Positions 8,258 through 18,336 of a stretch of DNA of 64,000 bases are shown in pieces (position 1 is the stretch's first letter; each line of letters begins with the position of its first letter). The DNA comes from Phocaeicola vulgatus ATCC 8482 (lineage in GTDB: Bacteria; Bacteroidota; Bacteroidia; Bacteroidales; Bacteroidaceae). Where the stretch lies: assembly GCF_000012825.1 (NCBI RefSeq), contig NC_009614.1:3782001-3846000 (forward strand), in the 5' to 3' direction. The notes under the pieces are model-generated. The model searched no databases. It was not told the DNA's origin and worked only from the letters and a program-made list of their open reading frames with translations. Made by a program: the position numbers and the translations under genes.

Positions 8258-9808
8258 ATGATGAACAAAATGTGCATGGCAGCTGTTATAGCTGCTTCTT
8301 TGTATGCAGGGACTACTTTTGCCCAACCTGCCGCCGTAAAGAAAATCATTGAAACGGGCCAAACAGATAACCGGGTGATGCATCAGTTGGATATTCTCAC
8401 CAATCGTTTTGGGGGAAGAGTTATAGGCTCGGATGCGTATGAGAATGCAGCCGAGTGGATGATGCGTGAATATAAACGATGGGGTATTGATGTACGCTTG
8501 GAAGAAGCTGGAGAACTGCCGGTAGGTTTTAACCGTGGTCCATGGTTCGGACGTTTAATCGGGGGAGATCAGGCAATGGATCTGCATTTTGTCACTCCAT
8601 CCTACACTTCAGGTACTAAAGGTCTGCAACGCGGGCATGTTTTGATAGAGCCCCGTACTCAAGAAGAGCTGGACCGCATGAAACATCAGTTGAAAGGCGC
8701 TTGGGTGTTGATCTCAGGTGAAAATGTAGGTTGGCCTGTTGACCGTTCTGCTAAAGGAGATTCGTTGAGAGCTGCTATCAAAGCTGAAAATATAGAAATA
8801 GAAAAGCAGAATGCTGCCTTGATGGAAGAGAATTGGAGCAAAGGAACCAAACATGCCATGAAGCCTTTGCGTGAAATGCCGGGACTATTTTATAAAGAGA
8901 TGTGTGAGGCAGGAGCACTTGGCTTTATTCAGTCGGCACCTGTACCTTTACGTGCTTTGTATGATCGTGCTTTATTGAATGATCCCCATACTACGTTTGA
9001 TAATTTGCCCGAAGTCTGTGATATCAAGTTGGATGAACATCAATACAAGATTATTAAACAGATGGTGAAAGAACGACGGAACTTTTGGCTGGAATTTGAT
9101 ATTCGTAATCATTTCAAACTAGGTCCTGTGAAATATCATAATGTCGTAGCATCCATTAAGGGCACTAAATATCCGGATGAATATGTTATTATAAGCGGAC
9201 ATCTTGATTCTTATGATGTGGCAACCGGTGGTATAGACTGTGGCACAGGCATTGGTCCTATGATGGAGGCTGCCCGTATGATTGCACTTTCCGGTGCAAA
9301 ACCTAAACGTACTATACTGTTTGTGGCTTTTGCTGGAGAGGAATTTGGATTATTGGGTGCAAAAGCATATGTCAAGACTCATGCAAAAGAATTGGGAAAG
9401 ATTGCCAATCTGTTCAACCGGGACGGAGGGCCGACTCCACCGGTGGGAATCTCCGTTCCTCAGGCTATGTATGATGATTTTGTGGAAGTGTGCAAGCCTG
9501 TGAAAGAGATCCGTGCGGATTATCCGTTTGAGGTAAAGGTTGCGAAACCCTTTAAACGTCCTACTCAAAGCGGCGGTACGGATGCCAGTGTTTTTGCAGT
9601 GGAAGGAGTGCCTACTTTTGGTTTCAATACACAAGACATAAAAGGATATAATTTCTCTTATGGGGAAATATGGCATACGGAACGTGATCTTTATACGAAG
9701 AATATACCAGAATACCAAGAGCATGCAGCTACGGTAACAGCAGTGGTTGCTTTGGGAATTGCTAATTTAAGTAAACAGTTATCTCGTGAAGGAATGCACA
9801 AAAAGTAG
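8258..9808 (+). CDS. Secreted M28-family zinc aminopeptidase
   Basis: Exported metallopeptidase of 516 residues with a signal peptide ending at TTFA-Q. The order is a protease-associated (PA-like) insert in the first half, then the M28 catalytic domain from about residue 280. Visible zinc and catalytic residues are H and D in SGHLDSYD, EE in FAGEEFGLLG, D in FNRDGG and H in GEIWHTERD. The family removes N-terminal amino acids from peptides, and the location is the periplasm or cell surface. It is a single-gene transcript between the polyphosphate operon and the ATP synthase operon. The natural substrate is not known. Confidence 0.92.
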   Translation: MMNKMCMAAVIAASLYAGTTFAQPAAVKKIIETGQTDNRVMHQLDILTNRFGGRVIGSDAYENAAEWMMREYKRWGIDVRLEEAGELPVGFNRGPWFGRLIGGDQAMDLHFVTPSYTSGTKGLQRGHVLIEPRTQEELDRMKHQLKGAWVLISGENVGWPVDRSAKGDSLRAAIKAENIEIEKQNAALMEENWSKGTKHAMKPLREMPGLFYKEMCEAGALGFIQSAPVPLRALYDRALLNDPHTTFDNLPEVCDIKLDEHQYKIIKQMVKERRNFWLEFDIRNHFKLGPVKYHNVVASIKGTKYPDEYVIISGHLDSYDVATGGIDCGTGIGPMMEAARMIALSGAKPKRTILFVAFAGEEFGLLGAKAYVKTHAKELGKIANLFNRDGGPTPPVGISVPQAMYDDFVEVCKPVKEIRADYPFEVKVAKPFKRPTQSGGTDASVFAVEGVPTFGFNTQDIKGYNFSYGEIWHTERDLYTKNIPEYQEHAATVTAVVALGIANLSKQLSREGMHKK

Positions 9809-9900
9809 CGGAAATGTTCTTTTTTTCTTCTTTTGGTGGAATAATGTCGTATTGATGTGTAAAAAATGTTAGCTTAAGTTCAATCTACTGAGATAATCTT

Positions 9901-9908
9901 TACCTTTG
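9901..9908 (+). promoter_or_regulatory. Promoter -7 box TACCTTTG of the ATP synthase operon
   Basis: Exact TANNTTTG match about 95 bases before atpD. A weak -33 candidate (TTC at 9879-9881) lies 19 bases upstream. The roughly 85-base leader is long compared with other transcripts here. Confidence 0.6.
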
Positions 9909-9997
9909 CTGCGCATATAAAGCAAAAGGTAGGTAAACAAAAAGCCTGCGATATTTGTTAATATAGAAAAGGTAAATTATCAAATAAAAGTAAATAG

Positions 9998-11539
<1,542 letters not shown>

Positions 11540-11547
11540 AAGTAAGT

Positions 11548-11802
11548 ATGGAACATCATGAAGATCTTCATTTGATAGTGGTTTCTCCGGAAAGTACTTT
11601 GTTTGACGGCAAAGTGGAAATAGTGACACTACCGGGGGAATTAGGCTCTTTTTCTGTCCTGTATGATCATGCTCCGCTGATATCATCACTGATAAAAGGC
11701 GAGATAAAATACACGGAGGACGAATTGGAGAAATCAATTGGAATATCGAGTGGGTTCGTTGAGGTGAGGGACAATATAGTTTCGGCCTGTGTGGAAATCT
11801 AA
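11548..11802 (+). CDS. atpC: F1 ATP synthase epsilon subunit, short form
   Basis: Central-stalk subunit, 84 residues. The N-terminal beta-sandwich is present (LIVVSPESTLFDGKVEIVTLPGELG and the following strands), ending at the strand VRDNIVSACVEI. The C-terminal two-helix domain, which in E. coli-type epsilon (about 138 residues) inhibits ATP hydrolysis, is absent. The stop codon is clean and the next gene begins 10 bases later, so this looks like a natural short form rather than a frameshift. Regulation of hydrolysis by an extended epsilon C-terminus would not be possible here. Confidence 0.93.
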   Translation: MEHHEDLHLIVVSPESTLFDGKVEIVTLPGELGSFSVLYDHAPLISSLIKGEIKYTEDELEKSIGISSGFVEVRDNIVSACVEI

Positions 11803-11811
11803 TACATAATT

Positions 11812-12225
11812 ATGTTTTTGTTAGCCGTAAAGAGAAAATTTATCATATCGTTGACCATATTAATGGTTGTATTGAGTTGGGGAGGAGCCTTGGTATTTCA
11901 CACCTTGTTGCCTAGGTATTATTTTGCCTGGTATCCCTCCATACCGATATTTTTTTATCTTTTCGGCCTCTTTTACATATTTATGTTCGGATGCTGTTAT
12001 CGGGTAAGTCCGCAAAAAATGGTGGCGGTTTACTTGGTGGCGAAAGTGACGAAGATGATGTTGAGCATCTTGATTATGTCCGTCTATGCAGTGGCGGTGG
12101 CACATCAAGTACTGTCATTTATAGGAACTTACATGGTATTCTATATTATCTTTCTGATTTTTGAAACCCGCTTCTTTTTTCATTTTGAGATAAAACATAA
12201 AAGTAATAGGTACAAGTATAAGTAA
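11812..12225 (+). CDS. AtpI-position membrane protein of the ATP synthase operon
   Basis: Hydrophobic protein of 137 residues with about four membrane helices (roughly 8-28, 40-60, 68-92 and 97-117) and a basic C-terminal tail. It lies between atpC and atpB with spacers of 9 and 1 bases. This is where AtpI/UncI-type proteins, which help assemble the c-ring, are found in other operons. I see no diagnostic AtpI motif, so the functional assignment is by position and topology only. Confidence 0.75.
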   Translation: MFLLAVKRKFIISLTILMVVLSWGGALVFHTLLPRYYFAWYPSIPIFFYLFGLFYIFMFGCCYRVSPQKMVAVYLVAKVTKMMLSILIMSVYAVAVAHQVLSFIGTYMVFYIIFLIFETRFFFHFEIKHKSNRYKYK

Positions 12226-12226
12226 T

Positions 12227-13318
12227 ATGAGAAGTTTACGATATATAGGAACGGTTTTAATGTTGCTGATCGCTTTTCTGCAAGGAGCCAATGCCCGGGA
12301 AGAGTCGGATACTGACTATAAAGAGCAGCAGGTAGACGTAAATGAAATCGTTTTCGGACATATAGGTGATTCGTATGAATGGCATATCACTGACATAGGA
12401 GATACACCTATAGCTATACCACTGCCGGTAATCGTAAAAAGCAGTACAGGATGGCACGTTTTTCTTTCTTCTAGGTTTGAGGAAGGAAACGGAGAGTATG
12501 AAGGACTGTACATTGCTAAAGACGGTGAATATAAAGGTAAGATAGTGGAAAAGGATGCTAGCGGTAACGAAGTAAAACCTTTGGATATCTCTATTACAAA
12601 GAATGTTACCGGATTGTTTGTCAATAGTGCCATTCTGGTGATTCTAGTGTTGAGTTGTGCCCGTTGGTACAAAAAACATCCAGTAGAAAAGGAAGCTCCT
12701 AAAGGAATGGTGGGCATGATGGAAGCTTGTATCCTGGCAATCAATGATGATGTGATAAAGGGTTGTATCGGTAAGGATTATAAGCGTTATGCACCTTATC
12801 TGCTGACGGCTTTCTTCTTTATCCTGATCAATAATCTGATGGGATTGATTCCTTTCTTCCCCGGCGGTGCGAATATTACAGGTAATATTGCCGTTACCTT
12901 TGTGCTGGCTATCTGTACGTTCCTGGCTGTGAATCTATGGGGGAACAAGGAATATTGGAAAGAGATTCTATGGCCTGATGTTCCTTGGTGGTTGAAGGCT
13001 CCGTTCCCGATGATGCCGATTATTGAGATTTTCGGAATCTTTACGAAGCCATTTGCATTGATGATCCGTTTGTTTGCCAATATGATGGCCGGTCATGCTG
13101 CTATTCTCAGTTTGATATCCATCATTTTTATTACGGCGAATATGGGACCTCTGATCAATGGTTCCATGGGATTTGTTGCTGTGGCATTCGGAATCTTTAT
13201 GACTGCGCTGGAATTATTGGTCGCATTTATTCAAGCATACGTATTTACCATGTTGTCCGCGGTCTTTATCGGGTTGTCCCGTACAGAAGAGATGCGTGAA
13301 GAAAAAGAAATGAAATAA
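12227..13318 (+). CDS. atpB: Fo ATP synthase subunit a with an N-terminal periplasmic domain
   Basis: Proton-channel subunit of Fo, 363 residues against about 270 in E. coli. The extra length is N-terminal: a signal-like segment (1-22, ending QGANA) and a polar region of about 100 residues (24-125) before the first conserved membrane helix. The channel part has the essential arginine R281 in FALMIRLFANMMAGH, and the usual five-helix pattern. The extension is a known feature of Bacteroidota subunit a, and its role is not established. The gene starts one base after the preceding membrane-protein gene. Confidence 0.95.
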   Translation: MRSLRYIGTVLMLLIAFLQGANAREESDTDYKEQQVDVNEIVFGHIGDSYEWHITDIGDTPIAIPLPVIVKSSTGWHVFLSSRFEEGNGEYEGLYIAKDGEYKGKIVEKDASGNEVKPLDISITKNVTGLFVNSAILVILVLSCARWYKKHPVEKEAPKGMVGMMEACILAINDDVIKGCIGKDYKRYAPYLLTAFFFILINNLMGLIPFFPGGANITGNIAVTFVLAICTFLAVNLWGNKEYWKEILWPDVPWWLKAPFPMMPIIEIFGIFTKPFALMIRLFANMMAGHAAILSLISIIFITANMGPLINGSMGFVAVAFGIFMTALELLVAFIQAYVFTMLSAVFIGLSRTEEMREEKEMK

Positions 13319-13331
13319 ATTAAATAATTAA

Positions 13332-13604
<273 letters not shown>

Positions 13605-13614
13605 TTAATTTAGC

Positions 13615-14115
13615 ATGTCATTATTAACACCTGATAGCGGTCTGTTATTCTGGATGGTCATCGTTTTCGGTATCGTTTTTGTCATTCTGGCAAAATACGG
13701 TTTTCCGGTGATCACCAGAATGGTGGATGAGCGAAAACAATATATAGACAAGTCACTGCTTGCTGCACGTGAAGCCAATGAGCAATTGGCTAATATTAAA
13801 GCAGACAGTGAAATGATATTGGCTAAGGCTCACGAGGAGCAGGCGCGCATCCTGAATGAAGCGGTCGCAACCCGCGAACGTATTCTGAAGGAAGCCAAAA
13901 CACAGGCTCAGGTTGAAGGACAGAAACTGCTGGATGAAGCGAAAAAGCAGATTCAGGCAGAAAAAGACAGCGCTATCAGCGACATCCGCCGCCAAGTAGC
14001 TGTACTGTCTGTCGACATTGCTGAGAAGGTTTTGCGCAAGAACCTCGATGATGAGAAAGAACAAATGGAAATGATTGACCGTTTGCTGGATGAATTAACT
14101 GTTTCTAAAGACTGA
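13615..14115 (+). CDS. atpF: Fo ATP synthase subunit b
   Basis: Peripheral-stalk subunit, 166 residues. A single N-terminal membrane helix (about 9-28) is followed by a long charged coiled-coil rich in Ala, Glu, Lys and Gln (about 35-150) that dimerises and reaches to F1. Length and composition are typical. It is 10 bases downstream of atpE and 5 bases upstream of atpH. Confidence 0.95.
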   Translation: MSLLTPDSGLLFWMVIVFGIVFVILAKYGFPVITRMVDERKQYIDKSLLAAREANEQLANIKADSEMILAKAHEEQARILNEAVATRERILKEAKTQAQVEGQKLLDEAKKQIQAEKDSAISDIRRQVAVLSVDIAEKVLRKNLDDEKEQMEMIDRLLDELTVSKD

Positions 14116-14120
14116 TTGTT

Positions 14121-14678
14121 ATGTATATAGGAGTCATTTCAATGCGTTATGCTAAGGCTTTGCTGGCCTATGCCGACGAAAAGGGGACAGAGGATACTGT
14201 TTATGAGGAAGCCGGAATATTGGCAGATAGTTTCTCGAGAATCCCCGAACTTCGACAGGCATTGGATAATCCTGTATTGCCTGCTGAAACAAAGTTGAAA
14301 CTGATTTGCGAAGCCGCCGGAGGAGGTAAGGTGAGCGAAGAATTGAAACGCTTTGTGGAATTGGTACTGGAGGAAAGAAGAGAGAAATTCTTGCAGTTTA
14401 TGATTATGTCATACATTGACCTTTATCGGAAACAGAAGAATATCAGCGTCGGTAAAATCACGACTGTTTGTCCGGTAGCGGAAGAGGTAGTCAACCGCAT
14501 ACGGGCATTGGTCGTAGAGAAAACTCATGGAACTGTAGAGTTCAAAACCAAAATAGATCCGAAACTGGAAGGTGGTTTTATCTTTGAAATCGGAACTTAC
14601 AGATTGGATGCGAGCGTAGCTAACCAGATAAAACGGGTAAAGCAACAGTTTATAGCTAAAAATAGAAGAATAGTATAA
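14121..14678 (+). CDS. atpH: F1 ATP synthase delta subunit
   Basis: OSCP/delta subunit linking the peripheral stalk to F1, 185 residues. The N-terminal helical bundle begins MYIGVISMRYAKALLAYA, and the C-terminal part contains the conserved ending LEGGFIFEIGTYRLDASVANQ. The ATG at 14121 is kept because the family commonly begins a few residues before RYAKAL. It is followed by an unusually long 121-base spacer before atpA. Confidence 0.94.
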   Translation: MYIGVISMRYAKALLAYADEKGTEDTVYEEAGILADSFSRIPELRQALDNPVLPAETKLKLICEAAGGGKVSEELKRFVELVLEERREKFLQFMIMSYIDLYRKQKNISVGKITTVCPVAEEVVNRIRALVVEKTHGTVEFKTKIDPKLEGGFIFEIGTYRLDASVANQIKRVKQQFIAKNRRIV

Positions 14679-14799
14679 AATTAAAAATTATAAGTTAGAA
14701 AGTAAAAGTATATCAGTTTGTATCTTTTGGTTTTTAATTTAAGGTTAATACCTGGTCGGGCTTTAATTTTTAATTTTCAATTTTTAATGTAAAAAGATT
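14679..14799 (+). repeat. A/T-rich spacer with inverted repeats between atpH and atpA
   Basis: This 121-base spacer is about ten times longer than the others in the operon. It begins with ATTAAAAATT-type sequence (14682-14692), and near its end carries three runs of TTTTTAATT-type sequence (14763-14788), complementary to the beginning. It could fold across its length or be the remnant of a small A/T-rich insertion. I see no exact TANNTTTG box in it. Confidence 0.45.
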
Positions 14800-16392
14800 A
14801 TGTCTGAAAATATAAAACCCAGCGAAGTATCCGAAGTTTTACTTCAGCAGCTGAAAGGCATCGACACCCACCTGCAATTTGACGAGGTGGGGAATGTGCT
14901 GCAAGTGAGCGATGGCGTAGCACGTATTTACGGTCTGCGCAACGCGGAAGCCAATGAGTTGCTGGAGTTTGAAAACGGTATCATGGCTATCGTGATGAAC
15001 CTGGAGGAGGACAATGTAGGTGCGGTATTGCTAGGTCCTACTGATCAGATTAAGGAAGGAATGGTGGTGAAACGTACCAAACGCATTGCTTCTATTAATG
15101 TGGGCGAAGGTATGTTAGGGCGTGTCATCGATCCGTTAGGCGTACCATTGGATGGCCGCGGACAGATTGGCGGGGAACTGTGCGAAATGCCTTTGGAGCG
15201 TAAAGCTCCCGGAGTGATCTTCCGTCAGCCTGTGAACCAGCCTTTGCAGACAGGGCTGAAGTCTGTGGATGCCATGATTCCTATCGGGCGTGGACAACGT
15301 GAGTTGATTATCGGGGACCGTCAGACCGGAAAAACCTCTATCGCTATAGATACGATTTTGAATCAGAAATCCAACTATGAAGCGGGAAAACCTGTATATT
15401 GCATTTATGTAGCTATTGGTCAGAAGGGTTCCACTGTAGCCAGTCTGGTGAATACGCTGCGTGAACGCGGTGCGATGGATTATACCATAGTGGTAGCTGC
15501 CACTGCTGCCGATCCGGCTGCATTGCAGTATTTTGCTCCGTTTGCCGGAGCGGCTATCGGAGAGTATTTCCGTGACACCGGCCGGGATGCCTTGGTAGTG
15601 TATGATGACTTGTCAAAGCAAGCCGTAGCCTATCGTGAAGTATCCTTGATTCTGCGTCGTCCCTCCGGTCGTGAGGCATATCCGGGTGATATCTTCTATC
15701 TGCATTCACGATTGTTGGAACGTGCGGCGAAGATTATCAACCAGCAGGAAGTGGCCGAACAGATGAATGACCTTCCACCCAGTTTGAAAGGCAAGGTAAA
15801 GGCAGGTGGTTCACTGACTGCATTGCCTATTATCGAAACACAGGCAGGTGATGTTTCCGCGTATATTCCAACCAATGTCATTTCCATTACAGACGGTCAG
15901 ATATTCCTTGAAACCGATTTGTTCAACCAGGGTTTCCGTCCGGCTATCAATGTGGGTATTTCCGTATCCCGTGTGGGAGGTAGTGCCCAGATCAAGAGCA
16001 TGAAGAAGGTGGCAGGTACATTGAAGATCGATCAGGCACAATATCGCGAACTGGAGGCTTTCTCCAAGTTCAGCAGTGATATGGATCCTGTAACGGCAAT
16101 GGCTATCGACCGGGGACGTAAGAACAACCAGTTGCTGATACAGCCGCAGTACAGTCCGATGCCTGTCGGAGAACAAATAGCCATCCTTTATTGTGGTACA
16201 CATAGTTTGCTGCGTGATGTACCCTTGCATAAGGTGCAGGATTTCCAGAAATCATTCCTGGAAATGATGCGTGCCGACCATCAGAAAGATGTGCTTGATG
16301 TATTGTCAAGCGGTGTGATAAATGATGATGTAACTGCAATTATAGAGAAAGTAGCAGCTGATACGGCTCAACCATTTAAAGTGAACGAATAG
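14800..16392 (+). CDS. atpA: F1 ATP synthase alpha subunit
   Basis: Non-catalytic nucleotide-binding subunit, 530 residues. It shows the N-terminal beta-barrel ([10 protein letters not shown] region), P-loop GDRQTGKT at 172-179, [12 protein letters not shown] after Walker B and the arginine-finger region [13 protein letters not shown]. It is the eighth gene of the operon, and atpG starts two bases after its stop. Confidence 0.98.
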   Translation: MSENIKPSEVSEVLLQQLKGIDTHLQFDEVGNVLQVSDGVARIYGLRNAEANELLEFENGIMAIVMNLEEDNVGAVLLGPTDQIKEGMVVKRTKRIASINVGEGMLGRVIDPLGVPLDGRGQIGGELCEMPLERKAPGVIFRQPVNQPLQTGLKSVDAMIPIGRGQRELIIGDRQTGKTSIAIDTILNQKSNYEAGKPVYCIYVAIGQKGSTVASLVNTLRERGAMDYTIVVAATAADPAALQYFAPFAGAAIGEYFRDTGRDALVVYDDLSKQAVAYREVSLILRRPSGREAYPGDIFYLHSRLLERAAKIINQQEVAEQMNDLPPSLKGKVKAGGSLTALPIIETQAGDVSAYIPTNVISITDGQIFLETDLFNQGFRPAINVGISVSRVGGSAQIKSMKKVAGTLKIDQAQYRELEAFSKFSSDMDPVTAMAIDRGRKNNQLLIQPQYSPMPVGEQIAILYCGTHSLLRDVPLHKVQDFQKSFLEMMRADHQKDVLDVLSSGVINDDVTAIIEKVAADTAQPFKVNE

Positions 16393-16394
16393 TC

Positions 16395-17264
16395 ATGGCA
16401 TCACTGAAAGAAGTAAAAGGAAGAATAGCCTCAGTAAATAATACGCGGAAAATTACTTCGGCTATGAAGATGGTAGCCTCTGCCAAGTTGCATAAGGCGC
16501 AGGCTGCCATAGAAAACATGCTTCCTTACGAACGAAGGCTGAATCACATCCTGACCAATTTTCTGAGTGCGGATAGTGAGGTGGAGTCTCCTTTCATTGT
16601 GAAACGTGAAGTGAAGCGTGTGGCTATCGTCGTGTTTGCCTCCAATACCAGTCTGTGTGGCGGGTTCAATGCAAATATCATCAGGCATCTGACGGTTATT
16701 CTGGATGAATACAAGTCCCTGGGTATGGAGAACGTGCTTTTGTACCCGGTAGGCCGGAAGGTAGCGGAAGGTGTGAAGAAATTGGGATTCAAGGCCGAAG
16801 GCGATTTCCAGCATATGGCGGATAAACCTTCCTATCAGGAAGCTGCCGCCTTGGCAGAGGACTTGATGAGGCGCTTTCTGCATCGTGACATAGACAAGGT
16901 GGAGTTGCTGTACAACCATTTCCGTTCTACAGCAGTACAGGTCCTGACGCGTGAAACCTATCTTCCGATAGACTTGACACAAGAGAAGAAAGAGGAGGAC
17001 AAAGGCAGGATACCCGATTATATTGTGGAACCGTCTGTAGATGTGGTGATGGGGGAATTGCTCCCGAAGGTACTCCGTATGAAGATGTTCACGGTATTAC
17101 TGGATTCGAATGCTTCCGAACATGCCGCCCGCACTATGGCTATGCAGATTGCTACAGACAATGCGAATGATTTGTTGCAGGATCTGACGGTGATGTACAA
17201 TAAGAGCCGCCAACAGGCAATTACCAATGAGCTGTTGGATATAGTAGGCGGTTCAATGGCCTGA
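16395..17264 (+). CDS. atpG: F1 ATP synthase gamma subunit
   Basis: Rotor shaft subunit, 289 residues. The N-terminal helix MASLKEVKGRIASVNNTRKI and C-terminal helix NELLDIVGGSMA form the coiled shaft. SNTSLCGGFNANI is the conserved middle-domain segment. It is the last gene of the ATP synthase operon, and a strong hairpin follows the stop codon. Confidence 0.97.
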   Translation: MASLKEVKGRIASVNNTRKITSAMKMVASAKLHKAQAAIENMLPYERRLNHILTNFLSADSEVESPFIVKREVKRVAIVVFASNTSLCGGFNANIIRHLTVILDEYKSLGMENVLLYPVGRKVAEGVKKLGFKAEGDFQHMADKPSYQEAAALAEDLMRRFLHRDIDKVELLYNHFRSTAVQVLTRETYLPIDLTQEKKEEDKGRIPDYIVEPSVDVVMGELLPKVLRMKMFTVLLDSNASEHAARTMAMQIATDNANDLLQDLTVMYNKSRQQAITNELLDIVGGSMA

Positions 17265-17270
17265 TTTTTT

Positions 17271-17307
17271 TTCTTGGGGCAAGATACGCAGCATCTTGCC
17301 CCAAGAA
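17271..17307. terminator. Strong terminator hairpin, probably bidirectional
   Basis: A perfect 15-bp stem (17271-17285 with 17293-17307) and 7-base loop lie between atpG and the convergent methyltransferase gene. The T-run precedes the stem on the plus strand rather than following it, so intrinsic termination is inferred mainly from stem stability. Confidence 0.75.
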
Positions 17308-17351
17308 TTTGAATATCATGCGACAAGTTTATCGGAATCTTTCTATAAGTG

Positions 17352-18086
17352 TCATCCCTTCCATCGAAGGCGGGTTAAATAATCATAGTGCTCCCCCTCT
17401 TTGATAAGCTCCGCCTCGAATCCATTCCCGGCAGCATACAGGCTGAGTGTCTGAAAATCGACATAAAGCCAGTCGAAAGAATCTCCTTTTATATTTTTGT
17501 ATTGCATCCGGAAGTCTATTTCGCCATAATAATCTCCTGCCAGATCAATCAGGAAACTCCCGTCCTCATCTTCAAAAAGATAACGGAGATCACTGGAATC
17601 CATCAAGATACATCCCCCGGGGCGAAGCAGTTGTTTCATCTTTTGAAAGAAAGCTGCCATATTTTCCAACTTCCCGATAATGCCCGATCCGTTCATCAGC
17701 ATGAGGATTGTATCGAATGTTTCTAGAAAATGCGGATCGAAAAGATTCATCTGACGGACATTCCTTACCCCTCTTTTTTCCATTACTTCTACAGAACGGG
17801 GGGAAATGTCGATGGCGCATACCTCTTTTCCCATCTCTTGCAAGGCCAGTGCATGGCAGCCGCTTCCGGCTCCTACGTCCAGAGTATTTCCTTCGGCCAT
17901 TTGTAAGGCAATCTGTTCCAGTTCCGGCATTTCGTCATAAGGGCGGAATAATTGATTCACGGGTATTTCGTCTTCCTCGAACTGTGAGGAAAATACACGT
18001 AACTTATCTGCTTTGTTGTGGTGGAAATAATCGGCGATGGCAGTTCCCATCGGGTCTTTATCGGAGGAAAGCAAGTTTGTTTTCAT
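17352..18086 (-). CDS. Class I SAM-dependent methyltransferase
   Basis: Cytosolic methyltransferase of 244 residues. The SAM-binding motif LDVGAGSGCHALALQ lies near residue 75, with motif II acidic residue in VCAIDISPRSV, and RPGGCILMDSSD as the later strand. No substrate-specific domain is recognisable, so protein, small-molecule or nucleic-acid targets remain possible. It is a single gene convergent with the ATP synthase operon and divergent from the MoxR gene. Confidence 0.85.
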   Translation of the reverse strand: MKTNLLSSDKDPMGTAIADYFHHNKADKLRVFSSQFEEDEIPVNQLFRPYDEMPELEQIALQMAEGNTLDVGAGSGCHALALQEMGKEVCAIDISPRSVEVMEKRGVRNVRQMNLFDPHFLETFDTILMLMNGSGIIGKLENMAAFFQKMKQLLRPGGCILMDSSDLRYLFEDEDGSFLIDLAGDYYGEIDFRMQYKNIKGDSFDWLYVDFQTLSLYAAGNGFEAELIKEGEHYDYLTRLRWKG

Positions 18087-18114
18087 TTGGAATCATTGTT
18101 TGTTGTTGAAGTTG

Positions 18115-18122
18115 CAAAGGTA
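18115..18122 (-). promoter_or_regulatory. Promoter -7 box of the methyltransferase gene
   Basis: CAAAGGTA on the plus strand reads TACCTTTG on the minus strand, an exact match, 28 bases before the start codon. Confidence 0.6.
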
Positions 18123-18261
18123 GGCAATTTAGTGGAGAAAATACTACATGCTTGTGTAAGATATAAACCTTGTCACTGTAACTTATCCAATCTATCATGA
18201 AAAAACAGCAATTCTGCAAAAAGAAAAAATACATTCTAATGAGAAATACATCCTTTTTTCA

Positions 18262-18269
18262 GATATTTG
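18262..18269 (+). promoter_or_regulatory. Possible -7 box of the MoxR/VWA pair
   Basis: GATATTTG matches TANNTTTG at 5 of the 6 fixed positions and stands 67 bases before the MoxR start codon. It is a weak candidate. Confidence 0.35.
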
Positions 18270-18336
18270 CATAAGAAACAAGGAGTGGTTGGTGGTTAAT
18301 GCACCACTAGTTGATCATCATTAGTCGATAATTTTT

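Noticed and set aside
11812..12225. Naming the AtpI-position gene atpI
   Set aside because: Topology and place agree but no diagnostic residues were seen, so no symbol was given.
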